NCBI RefSeq assembly: GCF_016219575.1 | Contig: NZ_JACRMG010000009.1 | Span: forward strand, 930,001 to 994,000 | Reading direction: 5' to 3' | From: Bradyrhizobium sp. | GTDB taxonomy: Bacteria; Pseudomonadota; Alphaproteobacteria; Rhizobiales; Xanthobacteraceae | DNA length: 64,000 nucleotides | Shown here: positions 61,170 to 64,000 of the stretch, piece by piece | How the letters are laid out: each line of letters begins with the position of its first letter | How positions within the stretch are numbered: the first letter of the stretch is position 1 | The notes under the pieces: model-generated | Told to the model about the DNA's origin: nothing | What the model saw: the letters and a program-made list of their open reading frames with translations, nothing else | Databases searched by the model: none | Program-made: the position numbers and the translations under genes

Positions 61170-62771
61170 CTAGATCGGCACGGATTTCGGCCGCTTCCAC
61201 TGCACCCACCACGCCACGATCAGGCGGGTCAGGGTGAAGGCGGTGAACACCGTGGTGATGATGCCGATGCCGAGCGTCACGGCGAAGCCGCGCACCGGGC
61301 CGGTGCCGATATAGAACAGCACCGCAGCGGCGATGAAGGTGGTGATGTTGGAGTCGAGAATGGTGGCGAGCGCCCGGGTGAAGCCGGCGTCGATTGCCGA
61401 GATCGGGCTGCGCCCGCCGCGCAACTCCTCGCGGATGCGCTCGTAGATCAGCACGTTTGAGTCCACGGCAATGCCGACGGTCAGCACGATGCCGGCGATG
61501 CCTGGCAGGGTCAGCGTGGCGTTGAGCAGCGACAGGATGCCGAAGATCATGGCGACGTTGATGGTGACCGCGATGTTGGCGAACACGCCGAACAGGCGGT
61601 AGGTCACCAGCATGAACACGATCACCAGGATGGAGCCGACATAGGCGGCGAGTTCGCCCTTCTCGATCGAGTCCTGGCCGAGGCCGGGACCGACGGTGCG
61701 CTCTTCCACGACGGTGAGCGGCGCCGGCAGCGCGCCGGCGCGCAGCAGGATCGCCAGGTCATTGGCGGACTGCACGGTGAAGCTGCCGGAAATCTGGCCC
61801 TGCCCGCCGGTGATGGGCTCGCGGATCACGGGCGCGGAGATCACCTTGTTGTCGAGCACGATGGCGAACGGCAGTCCGACATTCTCGGTGGTCGCCTGCG
61901 CGAACTTGCGCGCGCCCGCGGTGTTGAACTTGAAGGAAACGATCGGTTCTCCCGAGCGCTGGTCGAAGCCCGGCTGCGCATCGGTGAGATCGCCGCCGGA
62001 GACGAGGATCTGCTTCTTGACGACCTGGGGTGAATCCGTCTTGGTCGCGCTCTGCAACAACTCGGAGTCCGCAGGCGCCCTGCCCGCTTGAGCCTGATCC
62101 GGCGACACGCTGGTGTCGACCATCCGGAATTCCATCTTGGCGGTCTTGCCGAGAATTTCCTTCAGGCGCGTCGGATCCTGCAAGCCGGGCACCTGCACCA
62201 GGATGCGGTCGGTGCCCTGGCGCTGGATGATGGGCTCGACGGTGCCAAGCTCGTTGACGCGGCGTTCGACGATCTGGATCGATTGCTCGATGGTCTTGCG
62301 CATGCGATCGAGCATCGCGGGCTGCGTCACGGCGATGCGGATCACGCTGCTGCCGGCTTCCGACACTTCGAGATCGCGCTGGCCGGTACCGCCCATCAGG
62401 CCTCCGAGCGGCTGCGACATGTCGCGCAGTTTGGACAGCGCGGTGGCCACGTCGGTGTCCTTGCTGATGCGGACCTCGACGGCGTCGTTGCGCACGTTGA
62501 GGCCGGTGTAGCCGATCCTGGCCTCGCGCAGCACCTTGCGCGCCTCGTCGCGGACGGCGTCGAGCCGGTCCTTCTTCACCGAGTTGGCATCGACCTCGAG
62601 CAGCAGATAGGAGCCGCCCTGCAGGTCGAGGCCCAGCACCAGGCGCCGCTGCGCCCAGGCCGGCCAGGACTTGACGGTGGCTTCAGGGAAGAAGTTCGGA
62701 ACGGCGCAAAGACACACGACCAGCGCCGTGATGACGATCGCCAGCGCCTTCCACCGGGTAAAATACAGCAT
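61170..62771 (-). CDS. secD: Protein translocase subunit SecD
   Basis: A 533-residue partner of SecF using the proton-motive force to draw proteins through the membrane. The opening RRLVLGLDLQGGSYLLLEVD and the P1 domain, the block IVLDNKVISAPVIREPITGG and the C-terminal helices with GIAVDSNVLIYERIREELR are diagnostic. It starts 39 bp after yajC. The length is typical. Confidence 0.96.
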   Translation of the reverse strand: MLYFTRWKALAIVITALVVCLCAVPNFFPEATVKSWPAWAQRRLVLGLDLQGGSYLLLEVDANSVKKDRLDAVRDEARKVLREARIGYTGLNVRNDAVEVRISKDTDVATALSKLRDMSQPLGGLMGGTGQRDLEVSEAGSSVIRIAVTQPAMLDRMRKTIEQSIQIVERRVNELGTVEPIIQRQGTDRILVQVPGLQDPTRLKEILGKTAKMEFRMVDTSVSPDQAQAGRAPADSELLQSATKTDSPQVVKKQILVSGGDLTDAQPGFDQRSGEPIVSFKFNTAGARKFAQATTENVGLPFAIVLDNKVISAPVIREPITGGQGQISGSFTVQSANDLAILLRAGALPAPLTVVEERTVGPGLGQDSIEKGELAAYVGSILVIVFMLVTYRLFGVFANIAVTINVAMIFGILSLLNATLTLPGIAGIVLTVGIAVDSNVLIYERIREELRGGRSPISAIDAGFTRALATILDSNITTFIAAAVLFYIGTGPVRGFAVTLGIGIITTVFTAFTLTRLIVAWWVQWKRPKSVPI

Positions 62772-62810
62772 CGGGTTGACCCGTCAGAGAACGAACATGC
62801 GGCGCGAAGA

Positions 62811-63173
62811 TCAGCTCGAGGCCGCTTCGTCCTTGGCTTCGGATTTTTCCTTGGCCGGCTCGCCCTTGGCGCGCACGCCCGAGATCATCTGGCGCATCTG
62901 GCGCACCCGGACGCCGTCGGAGATTTCGAACTCGATCTGATCGTCATCGACCACCTTGGTGACCTTGCCGACCAGGCCGCCCGAGGTGACGACCGTGTCG
63001 CCGCGGCGGATGTTCTTCACCAGTTCCTGGTGATCCTTCATCTTCTTCTGCTGCGGACGCAGGATCAGGAAGTACATGATCACGAAGATCAGCGCGAACG
63101 GCAGCAGCGACATCAGCATGCTGTTGGCGTCGCCGCCGGCTGCGGCCTGGGCATACGCTGGAGTGATCAGCAT
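62811..63173 (-). CDS. yajC: Preprotein translocase accessory subunit YajC
   Basis: 120 residues from MLITPAYAQAAAGGDANSML with AAGGAATC upstream. One transmembrane helix (MSLLPFALIFVIMYFLILRP) is followed by the YajC core QQKKMKDHQELVKNIRRGDT and VVTSGGLVGKV. A charged tail (AKGEPAKEKSEAKDEAAS) closes it. It is the first gene of yajC-secD-secF-NDUFAF3-like-NDUFAF6-like. Confidence 0.95.
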   Translation of the reverse strand: MLITPAYAQAAAGGDANSMLMSLLPFALIFVIMYFLILRPQQKKMKDHQELVKNIRRGDTVVTSGGLVGKVTKVVDDDQIEFEISDGVRVRQMRQMISGVRAKGEPAKEKSEAKDEAASS

Positions 63174-63361
63174 CGGGGATTCCTTAAGGGCTAAGACGGG
63201 GATGAACCGGCAGCGCCAGGGCGCCTGGTCCGGTCCGGGGGCAAATTCGCGCGGACTATAGCTGTCGCGGTCCCAATTGCAACGCTGGGGCGCCCTTTCA
63301 TTTAGGCCGCTTGCGGGAGCCGCCAAGGCCCGATAAGGCTGCGCTATCAGGAACTTGAGCG

Positions 63362-64000
63362 ATGGCCAAAAAACCCAATAAAACCGCGGCAAAAGCCGCC
63401 TCCCGCAGGCCCGCCAAGGCCGCCAAAACCACCGCGACAAAACGCCCTCCGGATGCGTTAACGGATGGCCACGCCGCGCGGATTGCGGAGGCGCTGGAAG
63501 CCATAGCCGCGCAGCTGTCGGCCAATGCCCCAGCCGCCAATTCCGCTGATTCCCTGAACAGCGCCGACGCCTTCGTCTGGCACCCGGACGGGCGGCTATC
63601 GCCGGTGCCAAAGGTCAGCCGGGTCGAGATCGGGCTCCTCAAGGGCATCGACCGGATGCGCGACATCCTGATCGAGAACACCGAGCGCTTCGCCAACGGC
63701 CTGCCCGCCAATAATGCGCTCCTGTGGGGCGCGCGCGGCATGGGCAAGTCGTCGCTGGTCAAGGCGGCGCATGCCAGCATCAATGTCGGCCGCAAGCCGG
63801 CCGACCGGTTGAAACTGATCGAGATTCACCGTGAGGACATCGAGAGCCTGCCGGCGCTGATGGACCTGCTGCGCTCGTCCAGCTTCTGCTTCATCGTGTT
63901 CTGCGACGACCTCTCATTCGACGGCAACGACGCTTCCTACAAGTCGCTGAAGGCGGTGCTCGAAGGCGGCATCGAGGGCCGGCCGGAAAACGTCATCCTC
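63362..64000 (+). CDS. DUF815 AAA ATPase, C-terminus outside window
   Basis: 213 residues are present before the right edge. A Lys/Ala-rich N-terminus (MAKKPNKTAAKAASRRPAK) precedes the DUF815 domain. Walker A is GARGMGKSS near residue 126, and the Walker B-like segment is FCFIVFCDDLSFDGND. DUF815 proteins are predicted P-loop ATPases of unknown role. The gene is divergent from yajC across about 190 bp. The ATG follows CTTGAGCG without a strong ribosome site. Confidence 0.88.
   Translation, partial: MAKKPNKTAAKAASRRPAKAAKTTATKRPPDALTDGHAARIAEALEAIAAQLSANAPAANSADSLNSADAFVWHPDGRLSPVPKVSRVEIGLLKGIDRMRDILIENTERFANGLPANNALLWGARGMGKSSLVKAAHASINVGRKPADRLKLIEIHREDIESLPALMDLLRSSSFCFIVFCDDLSFDGNDASYKSLKAVLEGGIEGRPENVIL

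Noticed and set aside
59040..61460. An 806-codon plus-strand open frame
   Set aside because: It is antisense to the NDUFAF6-like, Mth938, secF and secD genes, all of which have clear motifs.

Overview
This window looks like chromosomal core sequence of a slow-growing alphaproteobacterium of the Bradyrhizobium/Nitrobacteraceae type. The grounds are its high GC, the gene content (an Irr-like Fur protein, an Omp25-type porin, a formate dehydrogenase cluster with DUF3305/DUF3306, and the gyrA-coaD-cyclophilin-queA-tgt block), alphaproteobacterial GTTC-N7-GTTC SOS boxes, and dispersed palindromes typical of that group. I see no rRNA, tRNA, insertion sequence, prophage or CRISPR array.

Layout. 1-8.1 kb: a formate dehydrogenase catalytic subunit (running off the left edge), a Tat-target peptide, an HTH-TorD fusion and a tightly overlapping operon of poorly known proteins (DUF3306, DUF3305, DUF6352, DUF6505, a lipoate/biotin ligase-like protein). 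A four-cluster ferredoxin-like protein is divergent to it. 8.2-10.9 kb: an exported caspase-like protein converging on a WD40-cytochrome c fusion. 10.9-19.8 kb: a sulfate-ester cluster, all on the minus strand: Crp/Fnr regulator, ABC importer whose binding protein carries a NosL-like domain, a small protein, a sulfatase, its formylglycine-generating enzyme and a SulP transporter. 19.9-28.2 kb: CBS-domain membrane protein, formyltransferase-like protein, small secreted proteins, Rid-like protein, DMT exporter, a second caspase-like protein with a peptidoglycan-binding domain, DUF4415 protein, cysK. 28.2-38.6 kb: tgt, asd, queA, two cyclophilins, coaD, gyrA, ssb. 39-46.5 kb: porin, uvrA, a fused toxin-antitoxin-like gene, a TsdA-like cytochrome, HigA and DUF433 antitoxin-like genes, a HAD phosphatase and an Irr paralogue. 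46.7-64 kb: AAA ATPase, DUF296 protein, acyl-CoA synthetase, Lrp regulator, small membrane, secreted and enzyme genes, lytic transglycosylase, a DUF1127 gene of 50 codons, trmFO, a kinase-like fusion, homologues of mitochondrial complex I assembly factors next to secF-secD-yajC, and the start of a DUF815 ATPase.

Most noteworthy: (i) a complete Thr/Lys-rich leader-peptide attenuator in front of asd, apparently on a leaderless transcript; (ii) a Tgt in which all four zinc ligands are replaced; (iii) the binding protein-NosL fusion beside a sulfatase and its formylglycine-generating enzyme; (iv) a DUF4258 toxin and its antitoxin fused, apparently by one extra T; (v) a kinase-like protein fused to an adenylate-enzyme C-terminal domain lacking its catalytic lysine; (vi) an HTH-TorD fusion in the formate dehydrogenase cluster; and (vii) palindromic repeats whose arms supply the stop codons of queA, a HAD phosphatase and the irr paralogue.
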